Source: Pseudobutyrivibrio sp. ACV-2 (GTDB lineage Bacteria > Bacillota > Clostridia > Lachnospirales > Lachnospiraceae). From it: a stretch of 64,000 nt of DNA. Both the position numbers and the translations under genes were made by a program. The notes below the pieces were generated by a model. That model worked only from the letters and a program-made list of their open reading frames with translations. It did not search any database and was not told where the DNA came from. The stretch covers positions 124,001 to 188,000 of the forward strand of contig NZ_FNQZ01000005.1 of NCBI RefSeq assembly GCF_900107545.1. Direction: 5' to 3'. Of the stretch, positions 34,519 to 43,134 are shown one piece after another. Numbering within the stretch: the first letter of the stretch is position 1; the number at the start of each line of letters is the position of its first letter.

Positions 34519-34866
34519 CTAAATCTCCTCTAGCTTCGTCAGCTCCCCCAACTTCTTCGCATAGGTCAGTAGTCTCTTTTGCGCATCCTCATTTAAGCCT
34601 TCATATTCCAATAAAAGCTGCTTTTCCTTATAATCCACCTTAGTCTCCTTGACCTCCGTCTCATCTATGCCTTTACCAGTAAGAAGAGCCTCCGGTGATA
34701 CTTCTAATACTCTGCATATATCCATAATCTTATCAGCGGAAGGATTATGCCCTTTTCTCTTCCAATCACTGATTGTGCTAGGTGCTATCCCCGCAGCTTT
34801 GCCAAATGCATTCTGACTTAACCCACGTTCTTTTATAAGAAAAAATATTCTTTCAGTTATTGTCAT
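34519..34866 (-). CDS. XRE-family transcriptional repressor
   Basis: 115 residues from the ATG at 34864-34866, the most likely start because the HTH begins at once (MTITERIFFLIKERGLSQNA). The helix-turn-helix covers about 5-60 (LSQNAFGKAAGIAPSTISDWKRKG, then NPSADKIMDICRVLEVS). The tail EYEGLNEDAQKRLLTYAKKL is common in clostridial phage-type regulators. An imperfect palindrome lies 19 bases upstream. It probably represses itself and neighbouring mobile genes. Confidence 0.88.
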   Translation of the reverse strand: MTITERIFFLIKERGLSQNAFGKAAGIAPSTISDWKRKGHNPSADKIMDICRVLEVSPEALLTGKGIDETEVKETKVDYKEKQLLLEYEGLNEDAQKRLLTYAKKLGELTKLEEI

Positions 34867-34884
34867 AATGTCTATCCGCCTTTC

Positions 34885-34912
34885 CGAATTTTGCAAATTT
34901 CGATTACGCGAA
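34885..34912. promoter_or_regulatory. Candidate operator upstream of the XRE gene
   Basis: 34885-34902 reads CGAAttTTGCAAAtTTCG, a near-perfect palindrome centred on TTTGCAAA. It overlaps a second TTCG-N6-CGAA (34899-34912). Symmetry, spacing and position are those of an XRE autoregulatory site. Confidence 0.5.
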
Positions 34913-34919
34913 TATGTTA

Positions 34920-35135
34920 TCATGTAAACAAAACGTATTCAATATCAAACAAATCTTTTTCTTTACGTTTCTCTGCCGAAAGCTTAATAAACTTTCTTAT
35001 GTCCTGCATAAGAAAAAGAACCTCTGGATCAGGCAAGCTGTCCAAATCAACCTTATCACTATACTTTAAAATCATTGAATACATGAAATCTGCAAGAATC
35101 TGCATATCATCTTTAATTTCAATCTCAGTTACCAT
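34920..35135 (-). CDS. Small hypothetical acidic protein
   Basis: 71 residues (MVTEIEIKDDMQILADFMYS and onward), mostly helical and charged, no recognised domain. GGAGG lies 8 bases before the ATG, which supports a real gene. It lies 53 bases upstream of the XRE gene on the same strand, directly after a hairpin with six T residues. It may belong with the mobile-element remnants or with the repressor. Confidence 0.55.
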   Translation of the reverse strand: MVTEIEIKDDMQILADFMYSMILKYSDKVDLDSLPDPEVLFLMQDIRKFIKLSAEKRKEKDLFDIEYVLFT

Positions 35136-35151
35136 CGTTAAACCTCCAATA

Positions 35152-35217
35152 AAAAAGCTGCTCCCACACCTTGGAAGCAGATAAAAAAGCTTCCAAACTT
35201 TTTCAAGTTCGGAAGCT
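35152..35217 (-). terminator. Two tandem intrinsic terminators after the rRNA methyltransferase
   Basis: On the minus strand, AGCTTCCgAACTT and AAGTTTGGAAGCT form a strong stem (about 35190-35217) followed by TTTTTTAT. Directly after it, CTGCTTCC and GGGAGCAG form a second stem (about 35158-35182) followed by CTTTTTTATT. The second T-run ends about 17 bases before the ATG of the small gene at 35135. Confidence 0.75.
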
Positions 35218-35239
35218 GATTATATACCGTATAAAGTTC

Positions 35240-36631
35240 CTATATCCTCTCAATTTTTGCGATTGTCTCGCAATGGTATGTGCCCGGGAATAAATCAATG
35301 CAAGCCATACGGGTCACTTTATAGCCGCGGGCGAGGAATACCTCTAGGTCGCGGGCGAGGCTGGTTGGTTTGCAGGAGATGTAGATGAGTGAATCTACAC
35401 CGTAGTCTATGATTTTATCTAGAGCCTTTGGGTGGATGCCATCGCGAGGTGGATCTAAAATGATATAGTCAGGTTTCTCTGAAATATCATCTAACACTTT
35501 GAGTACGTCGCCTGCGATGAAATCACAATTTGAAAGACCATTGAGTTTTGCGTTTTCCTTAGCCGCCTCAACTGCCTCTGCGATGATTTCAACACCTGTT
35601 ACATGCTTGGCTGCTGGAGCGATAACCTGAGCAATAGTTCCTGTACCTGAGTATAGGTCGTACACCTCTGCCCCATCTGCACCTGAGGCAATAAAGTCAC
35701 GTGCTGTGCTGTAAAGTACCTCAGCGCCTAGTGAATTGGTTTGGAAGAATGAAAATGGGCTTATAGAAAATGAGAGTCCAAGGATTTCTTCCTTAAACCA
35801 ATCCTGACCGTAGAGTATTTCTGTACCTTCATCGGCCACAACATCGGCTTCTCTATCATTTTTAGTATGAAGAATACCTATAATTTTGCCATTCCAGTCT
35901 GGGCACTCAAGCAATGCATTTTTCCAGCCAGCTAAAAGAGCAATTTCAAACAATGATGAAATCTGTGTGCTTGTAACCAAATCAACAAGAATCTCACCAG
36001 TCTTGGCAGCCTTACGAACAAGAAGATGACGAAGATATCCTTCATGTGTATTCTTGCGATAATAAGGCTGTTTAGCATTTGTAAAATATTCTAATGTGAT
36101 GGTAAGAACGCGGCGCATATCTGCATCAATGATTCTACAACCATCCACTGTAACTACATCATAAAAGCTTCCCTTTTTGTGCATACCAAGAGACAATGGA
36201 CCATCCTTTACCTCGTCACCAAAAGAGAATTCCATTTTGTTTCTATATTCAAACTGATTAGGGCTTGCCTTGATTCCCTCATAAGTGGCATTCCAAACCT
36301 CTTCACCAATTACAGGCGCCATCAAATCATGAATCATGCCCTCTTTTATCTTTAGCTGCTCATCGTAAGGAAGTGATTGATATGTACAGCCACCACACTT
36401 TCCAAAATGTACACAGGCTGGACATTGCATTTCAAGTGGTGATCGAGCATCCACAGACAATAGATTTCCCTGAGCTTTTTCCTTTGAGCTCTTTTTAACT
36501 CTAACAGAAACTGTCTGCCCTAGAAGGCCCCCCTTTACGCGAAGGCGGTCACCTTCCGATGTCTCAACTATACCCTTATTAGGAAAAGAAACTTTTATTA
36601 CTTTACCCTGAACTATTTCTCCTCGTTTCAT
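35240..36631 (-). CDS. rlmD: 23S rRNA (uracil-C5)-methyltransferase, RlmD/RumA family
   Basis: 463 residues. A TRAM domain (about 1-60), a 4Fe-4S cysteine cluster (CPACVHFGKCGGC) and a SAM methyltransferase core (YDLYSGTGTIAQVI, IILDPPRDGIHPKALDKI, YISCKPTSLARDL with the catalytic Cys). It methylates uridines in 23S rRNA; Gram-positive members often modify two sites. I start at the ATG at 36629-36631 (MKRGEIVQ); the frame open upstream runs through a GC-rich non-coding element and does not look coding. Confidence 0.9.
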   Translation of the reverse strand: MKRGEIVQGKVIKVSFPNKGIVETSEGDRLRVKGGLLGQTVSVRVKKSSKEKAQGNLLSVDARSPLEMQCPACVHFGKCGGCTYQSLPYDEQLKIKEGMIHDLMAPVIGEEVWNATYEGIKASPNQFEYRNKMEFSFGDEVKDGPLSLGMHKKGSFYDVVTVDGCRIIDADMRRVLTITLEYFTNAKQPYYRKNTHEGYLRHLLVRKAAKTGEILVDLVTSTQISSLFEIALLAGWKNALLECPDWNGKIIGILHTKNDREADVVADEGTEILYGQDWFKEEILGLSFSISPFSFFQTNSLGAEVLYSTARDFIASGADGAEVYDLYSGTGTIAQVIAPAAKHVTGVEIIAEAVEAAKENAKLNGLSNCDFIAGDVLKVLDDISEKPDYIILDPPRDGIHPKALDKIIDYGVDSLIYISCKPTSLARDLEVFLARGYKVTRMACIDLFPGTYHCETIAKIERI

Positions 36632-36655
36632 ATAACACCTCGTTTTTTCAAAAAT

Positions 36656-36768
36656 GCCAACCACACAACCTACGCGAGCGCGAGCAGGAAGGCTCCGCAC
36701 CGAGTGAGGACCCACTGGACCGCAGCGAGAGTGTGGAAGGTGGCCTGCGGGAGCACGGAAAAATTGGC
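36656..36768. other. GC-rich structured intergenic element
   Basis: About 110 bp between pcrA and the methyltransferase with GC content far above its neighbours. Inverted pieces include CCACAC/GTGTGG, CCAACC/GGTTGG at the two ends and GGCTCCGC/GCGGGAGC. No open frame with a ribosome site. Possible REP-type repeat or structured RNA; the ends could form a closing stem. Confidence 0.45.
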
Positions 36769-36779
36769 GGTTGGGATCT

Positions 36780-39110
36780 TTACAATTTACGCAATTTTGC
36801 AAAAGATGCGAACATCTTCTTCACACCCACACCATCAAACTCAACCGTAACCTCATAGTCGCGGCCTTCGTCTATGATATTTTTAACTGTTCCTTCTTTG
36901 AATTTGATATGGCTGACACGGTCGCCAATGCCATATTCCAATTCGCCTTTTTCGATTTTTGTGCCATTTTTGTTGTCAACTGCTGTGGTAGAACTTCCTA
37001 CAGAATATCTGCTGGCGCTGTAGCTGCCCTTGCCTGTTGAAGCTGTAGAGCCAGCTGTACCATAGCTTGTGGAAGTAGCGAACGGCTTGCCAAAGCCTGT
37101 AGGCTTTTGATAGACAGAGTACTCCCCAATAGGAGTGCTTGAATAATCATCAACTGGCTTGGGCTCCCAAAGATTACCTTCCATTAAATCCTCTGGGATT
37201 TCTTTTACAAATCGTGATATCTTATGGAAGGATGTCTCGCCACGAATCATACGCATACGGGCTGCAGTCATGGTCAGATGCTCTCTGGCTCTGGTGATAC
37301 CAACATAAGCCAAACGTCTTTCCTCTTCAAGCTCTGAATCAGCTCCGCCACCATCAAAAATAGCAGCCTGCCCTGGGAACAAACCATCCTCCATACCAGC
37401 CATGTAAACCCTAGGGAATTCCAGACCTTTGGCACCATGAAGAGTCATGAGCACCACATAATTGTCACTTTCTTCATAACTATCGATGTCTGCCACAAGA
37501 GCAACGTCCTCAAGGAATCCGGATAAGGTAGGTTCCTCTCCCTCTTCTCTTGCGTCCTTTTCATAAGCCACTGCTTTTGTAAGTAACTCATCGATATTTT
37601 CTATGCGGGCTTTGGCCTCGTCTGTGCCCTCGGCCTTGAGCTCTGCCACGTAATCTGTCTGATCCAAAATCTCCTCAACAAGCGCTGATACACTTTCAGA
37701 CTCTGCGATATTTTTAAGCTTTGTAATCAGAGTGGTAAATCCCTGTATCTTTGTTGCAGCCTTTCCAATGGATGGAATATCATTTGCATGAACTAAAGCT
37801 TCGTAGAAATTCATGCCATGCTCTCTGGCATAATCGGAAACCTTTGCTATAGTGGTAGCACCTATTCCTCGCTTTGGGATATTGATAATACGCTGAACCG
37901 CGATATCATCAGACCCATTATCAACCGTTTTTAAATATGCAAGAACATCCTTGATTTCCTTACGGCTGTAGAAATTTACACCGCCTACAATCTTGTAAGG
38001 GATGCCCTCATAAATCATTTTTTCTTCTATTAGACGAGACTGTGCGTTAGTACGATATAGAATTGCACAATCTCGATAGTCAGCCTCACCCTTGCGAACA
38101 AGCCCACCTATATTGCTGGCGATGAAGCTAGCCTCCTCATAGGCGCTATCAAACTGCTTGAACTGAATTTTGTCCCCATCCTCTGCCTCTGTCCAAAGAG
38201 CTTTTTCCTTACGACCTTCGTTATTGGCAATGACAGAATTGGCAGCCTCTAGGATATTGCCAGTGCTTCGATAGTTCTGCTCAAGCTTGATTACATGGGC
38301 AGCCGGAAAATGTTCCTCAAAATTAAGAATGTTGTAGATATCTGCTCCACGGAACTTGTAAATGGACTGGTCGTCATCACCTACTACGCAAAGATTCTGT
38401 GCACCGCCAGTGAGTAAACGAACAAGTTCAAATTGTGCAGCATTGGTGTCCTGATACTCATCTACCATGATGTATTTAAATTTGTCATTATAGAAAGCTC
38501 TGACCTCACCATCCACTTTGAGAAGCTCAACAGTTTTCATAATCAAATCGTCAAAATCCATAGCATTGTTCTGACGAAGTCTGGCTTGATATTCACGATA
38601 AACCGATGCCTGTCTAGACATGTTGTAATCACCCATGGCACGGTTAGTAAATTCTTCAGGACCAATAAGCTTATTTTTAGCGTCAGAAATTACATTTAAA
38701 AATGTACGTTCTTTAAACTGTTTAGTGTCTATCTGAAGGTATTTGCAAACCTCCTTCATGAGAGTCTTACAATCATCAGTGTCATATATGGTAAAATTGC
38801 TGCCGTATCCAACGCGCTCACCAAATCTACGGAGAATACGCACACAACTAGCATGGAATGTAGCAACCCACACTCCATCTGAACCAAAACCGACAATATT
38901 GTCAATACGCTCTCTCATCTCGCGAGCCGCTTTATTGGTGAATGTGATGGCCATGATGTTGTATGGCATTACCCCCTGTTCAATTAAATAAGCAACGCGG
39001 TGTGTAAGCACTCTGGTCTTTCCAGAGCCCGCGCCAGCCAAAATCAAAACTGGCCCATCTACAGTCTCGACACCCTCACGTTGCTTGTCATTTAACATAC
39101 TTAAATCCAT
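36780..39110 (-). CDS. pcrA: ATP-dependent DNA helicase PcrA/UvrD
   Basis: 776 residues of the SF1A helicase family. Motif I is AGAGSGKT near 28-35, then TFTNKAAREMRERI (Ia), VDEYQDTN (II), VVGDDDQSIYKFRGAD (III), QNYRS (IV), VVLMTLHGAKGLEF (V) and VGITRAREHL (VI). The C-terminus (GDRVSHIKFKEGTVKNIIDE onward to KKMFASFAKLRKL) is the PcrA-type tail that contacts RNA polymerase. Acts in repair and in removing blocks to replication. Confidence 0.95.
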   Translation of the reverse strand: MDLSMLNDKQREGVETVDGPVLILAGAGSGKTRVLTHRVAYLIEQGVMPYNIMAITFTNKAAREMRERIDNIVGFGSDGVWVATFHASCVRILRRFGERVGYGSNFTIYDTDDCKTLMKEVCKYLQIDTKQFKERTFLNVISDAKNKLIGPEEFTNRAMGDYNMSRQASVYREYQARLRQNNAMDFDDLIMKTVELLKVDGEVRAFYNDKFKYIMVDEYQDTNAAQFELVRLLTGGAQNLCVVGDDDQSIYKFRGADIYNILNFEEHFPAAHVIKLEQNYRSTGNILEAANSVIANNEGRKEKALWTEAEDGDKIQFKQFDSAYEEASFIASNIGGLVRKGEADYRDCAILYRTNAQSRLIEEKMIYEGIPYKIVGGVNFYSRKEIKDVLAYLKTVDNGSDDIAVQRIINIPKRGIGATTIAKVSDYAREHGMNFYEALVHANDIPSIGKAATKIQGFTTLITKLKNIAESESVSALVEEILDQTDYVAELKAEGTDEAKARIENIDELLTKAVAYEKDAREEGEEPTLSGFLEDVALVADIDSYEESDNYVVLMTLHGAKGLEFPRVYMAGMEDGLFPGQAAIFDGGGADSELEEERRLAYVGITRAREHLTMTAARMRMIRGETSFHKISRFVKEIPEDLMEGNLWEPKPVDDYSSTPIGEYSVYQKPTGFGKPFATSTSYGTAGSTASTGKGSYSASRYSVGSSTTAVDNKNGTKIEKGELEYGIGDRVSHIKFKEGTVKNIIDEGRDYEVTVEFDGVGVKKMFASFAKLRKL

Positions 39111-39198
39111 AATAATATATCCTTACTAGAAAAAATCCGAAAATATGTTCTAACATTGTATCATACAATGTAAAATCTATCCACCATTATGGTAAATT

Positions 39199-39813
39199 TT
39201 ATTTTCCCTTAGAATTTTTTTCCTCTTCTTCCTCTCGACGTCCAGAAATGTACTGTTCTATCATCATTTTCTTTACAAAAACATCAAAGGAAAGAAGGCA
39301 TATAAATGTGAAATCCTGCAAGGCATCACGGCTCTCATCATCTTGCTCCGTAAAAGCATCACGGCTCTCATTATATTTTTTGATAATGTCCTTTGTGACT
39401 TCTTTTGCTACCTTACGTTCATAGCCTACCATGTTGGAATAGATATCAAAGAAATCAAGTTCATCATTATCCCCAAAATATTTCTCATTTATAGGATCCA
39501 AAATACTTTTAATATCCTTCAAACCTAAAAAATTCTTGAAATAATATATGAAGATAAGATTCAGCATATGGTCTCTGGAATACTTTTTCTTTTCCGGCGG
39601 AGGCAATAGCTGATTTTTTGTGTAGTTATTAATCATGGTTTTGGTCATAGCCTTGTCCTCTGTAGCCTCACGGACTGTACCAAGCTCCTTTTCCAAAAAG
39701 GTCAAAACCTGATCCATGTATAAATCAATATTTGGAATATCCTCTGGATGAACGTAATCTATTTCTGCCAGCTGATGTAAAATCGAATTCAATCTTTTTC
39801 TGGAATTATCCAT
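39199..39813 (-). CDS. DUF1836 family protein
   Basis: 204 residues. The central part (TKTMINNYTKNQLLPPPEKK then YSRDHMLNLIFIYYFKNFLG) is the DUF1836 signature, which resembles a MerR-like helix-turn-helix. The C-terminus is acidic and then basic (RREEEEEKNSKGK). Probably a cytoplasmic DNA-binding protein of unknown role. GGAGG precedes the ATG, and a small leader hairpin lies just upstream. Confidence 0.75.
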   Translation of the reverse strand: MDNSRKRLNSILHQLAEIDYVHPEDIPNIDLYMDQVLTFLEKELGTVREATEDKAMTKTMINNYTKNQLLPPPEKKKYSRDHMLNLIFIYYFKNFLGLKDIKSILDPINEKYFGDNDELDFFDIYSNMVGYERKVAKEVTKDIIKKYNESRDAFTEQDDESRDALQDFTFICLLSFDVFVKKMMIEQYISGRREEEEEKNSKGK

Positions 39814-39830
39814 AGTTTAATATGCCTCCA

Positions 39831-39863
39831 AACAAAAATAAAACGTAGTCACAAAAACTACGT
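39831..39863 (-). promoter_or_regulatory. Leader hairpin of the DUF1836 gene
   Basis: On the minus strand ACGTAGT pairs with ACTACGT (39857-39863 with 39843-39849), followed by TTTTATTTTTG and then GGAGG and the start. A minus-10-like TTAAAAT ends about 10 bases upstream of the stem, so the hairpin would be at the 5' end of the mRNA. Confidence 0.5.
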
Positions 39864-39903
39864 CTTAGATTTTAACATAGAATTTTAAAAATATAAAATA
39901 AGA

Positions 39904-39928
39904 AAAGCCAGGTCTTTCGACCCGGCTC
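39904..39928 (-). terminator. Terminator of yerC
   Basis: Minus-strand AGCCGGGTC-GAAA-GACCTGGCT followed by TTTCTTATTTT: a stable stem with a tetraloop and T-rich tail. Confidence 0.8.
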
Positions 39929-39943
39929 TCAAGGATTCAATAT

Positions 39944-40231
39944 TTATTTACCTATGCGCTTAAGCACCATATCATAGCCATCATTTCCATAGTTAAGTGC
40001 TCTATTCACACGGCTAATAGTTGCAGAACTAGCACCTGTTTCATCAGCAATGTCCTGATATGTGCGCTCTTCACGTAGCATTTTAGCAACCTCGAAGCGC
40101 TGCTTCATAGCTACCATTTCATTTACTGTACATAAATCTTCAAAAAATTCGTAAGCTTCCTCGACAGTCTCGAGGCTAAGAATGGCTCTTAAAAGCTCAT
40201 CCATCTCTGCTGTTTCAAGTTTCTTATTCAT
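39944..40231 (-). CDS. yerC: TrpR-like protein YerC/YecD
   Basis: 95 residues of the YerC family, small DNA-binding proteins with a TrpR-type helix-turn-helix: VNEMVAMKQRFEVAKMLREE then TYQDIADETGASSATISRVNRAL. Widespread in Firmicutes, target unknown. GTAGTTGTAATA precedes the ATG, with GGAG about 12 bases upstream. It is monocistronic, ending at a strong terminator. Confidence 0.88.
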   Translation of the reverse strand: MNKKLETAEMDELLRAILSLETVEEAYEFFEDLCTVNEMVAMKQRFEVAKMLREERTYQDIADETGASSATISRVNRALNYGNDGYDMVLKRIGK

Positions 40232-40336
40232 TATTACAACTACTCCTATATATCCCCCACTTAAATACTATCAGATTACTACATTAATACTGTAGCACAC
40301 TAAAGTCTTAAAGTAAAGGTTCACAACAAAAAAATA

Positions 40337-40402
40337 TTGTTACTTTACAGTAACAATACTTTGAGACATAAATTTCGGCTCCCTTAAAAGAGAGCCGAAG
40401 AA
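40337..40402 (-). terminator. Two hairpins after asnA
   Basis: First on the minus strand comes TTCGGCTC/GAGCCGAA (40376-40402), then ATTGTTAC/GTAACAAT (40337-40358), which is followed by ATTTTTTTG. The second is a clear intrinsic terminator for the asnS-asnA transcript; the first has no T-run. The remaining intergenic bases up to yerC hold only a likely promoter. Confidence 0.7.
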
Positions 40403-40476
40403 TATTTTACGATAAAAAATTATAAATGTAAAGGATTTTGTTTGTGTGAGAAAGACACTTAAACCACAATTGTCTT

Positions 40477-41487
40477 TTAAAGGATAACTACACCCTTTTC
40501 GTTCGCATATTTTACATCTTCCTCTGGCCAGAATGAACACTGAACCTCTCCGATGTGGCATTTGCGAAGGAAGAACATACAGATACGGCTCTGTCCAATA
40601 CCACCACCAATAGTATATGGAAGCTTCTTCTCAAGGATTGCCTTTTGGAATGGAAGCTGGGCTCTGTCCTCACAGCCAGCTTTTTTAAGCTGTGATGCAA
40701 GACTATCCTCATCAACTCTGATACCCATTGATGAAAGCTCAAGAGAAATATCATCTACTGGATAATATACGATAATATCTCCGTTTAACTGCCAATCATC
40801 ATAGTCAGGAGCACGACCATCGTGCTTTTCACCAGAAGCAAGTAAATCGCCTATCTTCATAAGGAAGATTGCACCGTATTCTTTGGCTGCTTCATATTCA
40901 CGCTGGTGTGCATCAAGGTCTGGCCATCTATCCTCAAGCTCCTGTGTAGTAATGAAGTGAATCTCCTCTGGAAGGATACACTGAACATAATCATAAGAAT
41001 TTGCAATGTATTTTTCTGTCACACGAAGGGCAGCATAAACACTCTTTACATATTTCTTGAGAGTCTCCTCTGTACGAGAAGCTTTATCGATAATACATTC
41101 CCAGTCCCACTGATCCACATAGATAGAATGGATATTATCTGTATCCTCGTCACGACGAATAGCGTTCATATCGGTGTAGAGGCCTTCACCAACATTAAAG
41201 CCGTAGCGACCTAAAGCCATTCTCTTCCATTTTGCAAGTGAATGAACTACCTCTACCTCTTTGTCGCCCTGCTCCTTTACGCCGAAAGCAACTGGACGCT
41301 CAACACCATTTAAGTTGTCATTAAGACCTGACTTAGGCTCTACAAAAAGTGGCGCGGTTACACGATGAAGGTTGAGCTCAGCTGTAAGCTGTGCCTGGAA
41401 GAAATCCTTTACCTTCTTGATAGCTATCTGGGTTTCTTTAAGGTTTAGTGCCGAAGCATATCCCTCGGGAATGTAAATCTTGCTCAT
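40477..41487 (-). CDS. asnA: Aspartate-ammonia ligase AsnA
   Basis: 336 residues, standard length. Makes asparagine from aspartate, ammonia and ATP. It is a class II synthetase-like fold: VTAPLFVEPKSGLNDNLNGVERPV near the N-terminus, WKRMALGRYGFNVGEGLYTDMNAIRRDED in the middle and IGGGIGQSRICMFFL at the end (ATP-binding motif 3). GGAGG precedes the ATG. It follows asnS by 26 bases in one transcript, so asparagine synthesis and asparaginyl-tRNA formation are controlled together. Confidence 0.95.
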   Translation of the reverse strand: MSKIYIPEGYASALNLKETQIAIKKVKDFFQAQLTAELNLHRVTAPLFVEPKSGLNDNLNGVERPVAFGVKEQGDKEVEVVHSLAKWKRMALGRYGFNVGEGLYTDMNAIRRDEDTDNIHSIYVDQWDWECIIDKASRTEETLKKYVKSVYAALRVTEKYIANSYDYVQCILPEEIHFITTQELEDRWPDLDAHQREYEAAKEYGAIFLMKIGDLLASGEKHDGRAPDYDDWQLNGDIIVYYPVDDISLELSSMGIRVDEDSLASQLKKAGCEDRAQLPFQKAILEKKLPYTIGGGIGQSRICMFFLRKCHIGEVQCSFWPEEDVKYANEKGVVIL

Positions 41488-41513
41488 AATCTATCCTCCA
41501 AATCTTAAGCTTT

Positions 41514-42914
41514 TTATAGGTCGCAGTTTCCAACAGTACGTGGGAATGGAATTACGTCACGGATGTTGCCCATTCCTGTAAGGTACATTACACAGCGCTC
41601 AAAGCCAAGACCGAAGCCTGCATGACGTGAGCTACCATATTTACGAAGATCAAGGTAGAACTGATAATCCTCTTCCTTGAGACCGCATTCCTGCATTCTC
41701 TTAAGAAGCACATCGTAGTCGTCCTCACGCTGAGAACCACCGATGATTTCTCCGATACCAGGAACGAGGCAGTCCATAGCTGCTACAGTCTTGCCATCTT
41801 CGTTGAGCTTCATGTAGAAAGCCTTGATTTCCTTTGGATAATCTGTAACAAATACTGGCTTTCCGAAAATCTTTTCTGTTAAATATCTCTCATGCTCTGT
41901 CTGAAGATCACAGCCCCAAGATACCTTGTAGTCAAATTCATCGTTGTGCTTTTCAAGCTCTGCTACTGCATCTGTGTATGTGATGCGGCCGAAATCAGAA
42001 GTAGCAACATGATGAAGTCTGTCAAGAAGTCCCTTGTCGATGAAGCTGTTGAAGAATTCCATTTCCTCTGGAGCATGCTCAAGAACGTAGTTGATAACGA
42101 ACTTGATCATTTCCTCTGCAAGCTGCATATCATCTTCAAGGTCTGCAAATGAAATCTCTGGCTCAATCATCCAGAACTCTGCTGCATGACGAGTTGTGTT
42201 TGAGTTTTCAGCTCTAAATGTAGGACCAAATGTGTAAATGTTTTTGAATGCCTGTGCGTATGTTTCGCCGTTAAGCTGACCTGAAACTGTAAGGTTTGTG
42301 GCATGTCCAAAGAAATCCTGTGAGAAATCTACCTTGCCATCTTCAGTCTTTGGGATGTTGTTAAGATCCATTGTTGTAACCTGGAACATCTCGCCAGCAC
42401 CCTCGCAGTCAGAACCTGTGATAAGTGGAGTGTGAACATATACGAAATCGCGCTCCTGGAAGAATTTGTGAATAGCATAAGCGCAAAGAGAACGAACTCT
42501 GAATACTGCCTGGAATGTGTTAGTACGAGCACGAAGATGTGTCTGTGTACGAAGATATTCCATTGTGTGTCTCTTTGGCTGGATTGGGTAGTCAGGTGTT
42601 GACTTGCCTTCTACCTCGATTTTTGTTGCCTGAATTTCAAATGGCTGCTTTGCTTCTGGTGTAAGGACAACTGTACCTGTTACGTATACTGCTGCACCTA
42701 CGTTAAGCTTTCTAACCTCGTCGAAGTTGTCGATGTTTTCCTGGTTGAAAACAACCTGTACTGGATTAAAAAAAGTACCATCTGCAAGTACTAAGAAACC
42801 AAATGTCTTTGAATCACGCATGTTGCGCACCCATCCAGAAACTGTAACTTCTTTATCTGCATAGTCTGCAAAGTTTCTAGAGAGAGTTCTTACGTCTGTA
42901 GTTTTAACGCTCAT
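41514..42914 (-). CDS. asnS: Asparaginyl-tRNA synthetase AsnS
   Basis: 466 residues from the ATG at 42912-42914 (AAGGAG upstream). An OB-fold anticodon-binding domain ([21 protein letters not shown]) precedes a class II core: motif 2 [21 protein letters not shown], motif 3 [14 protein letters not shown]. AsnS rather than AspS is indicated by the closeness to the AsnS length and by NSNTTRH. It heads the asnS-asnA operon, preceded by a 215-base leader with an Asn-rich peptide. Confidence 0.95.
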   Translation of the reverse strand: MSVKTTDVRTLSRNFADYADKEVTVSGWVRNMRDSKTFGFLVLADGTFFNPVQVVFNQENIDNFDEVRKLNVGAAVYVTGTVVLTPEAKQPFEIQATKIEVEGKSTPDYPIQPKRHTMEYLRTQTHLRARTNTFQAVFRVRSLCAYAIHKFFQERDFVYVHTPLITGSDCEGAGEMFQVTTMDLNNIPKTEDGKVDFSQDFFGHATNLTVSGQLNGETYAQAFKNIYTFGPTFRAENSNTTRHAAEFWMIEPEISFADLEDDMQLAEEMIKFVINYVLEHAPEEMEFFNSFIDKGLLDRLHHVATSDFGRITYTDAVAELEKHNDEFDYKVSWGCDLQTEHERYLTEKIFGKPVFVTDYPKEIKAFYMKLNEDGKTVAAMDCLVPGIGEIIGGSQREDDYDVLLKRMQECGLKEEDYQFYLDLRKYGSSRHAGFGLGFERCVMYLTGMGNIRDVIPFPRTVGNCDL

Positions 42915-42949
42915 TGTTTTTCTCCTTATAATATGAATAAACATAAGTT

Positions 42950-43021
42950 AAGCCCCATCAAACTTGCGTCTGATGAGGCTTTCTAATTCTTACATATTTG
43001 AACAATCTTCAAATCTCATCA
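42950..43021 (-). promoter_or_regulatory. Attenuator with two mutually exclusive hairpins before asnS
   Basis: Three segments in minus-strand order: A at 43015-43021 (TGATGAG), B at 42971-42981 (AAGCCTCATCA), C at 42950-42961 (TTGATGGGGCTT). B:C is an 11-bp stem with a 9-base loop, the downstream terminator-like hairpin. A:B is a 7-bp stem using the same bases of B, so the two cannot coexist. A lies 12 bases after the leader-peptide stop, so a ribosome at the stop would cover it, while one stalled on the Asn codons would leave it free. The tail after C is only modestly T-rich. Confidence 0.7.
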
Positions 43022-43032
43022 AAGCAATAAAA

Positions 43033-43107
43033 TTAAATCCCCTGATTATTATTCACGGAATTATTATTGTTATTGAGATTATTATTAAGCATAGATGTAA
43101 ATGCCAT
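43033..43107 (-). CDS. Asparagine-rich leader peptide of the asnS-asnA operon
   Basis: A 24-codon ORF: residues 8-10, 12-16 and 19-21 are Asn (11 in all, ten AAT and one AAC), in the order MAFTSML-NNN-L-NNNNN-SV-NNN-QGI. AAGGGGA lies 7 bases before the ATG and a strong promoter 20 bases further up, with no other gene between it and asnS. Such regulated-residue-rich peptides are the sensors in attenuation of trp, his and leu operons. Here stalling at Asn codons during asparaginyl-tRNA shortage should favour hairpin A:B and expression of asnS and asnA. Confidence 0.8.
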   Translation of the reverse strand: MAFTSMLNNNLNNNNNSVNNNQGI

Positions 43108-43134
43108 GACTGTTCCCCTTCTTTATTTGAGTAA

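Noticed and set aside
36632-36802. N-terminal extension of the rRNA methyltransferase
   Set aside because: The 57 extra codons lie in the GC-rich element, lack a ribosome site and resemble no TRAM-domain protein.
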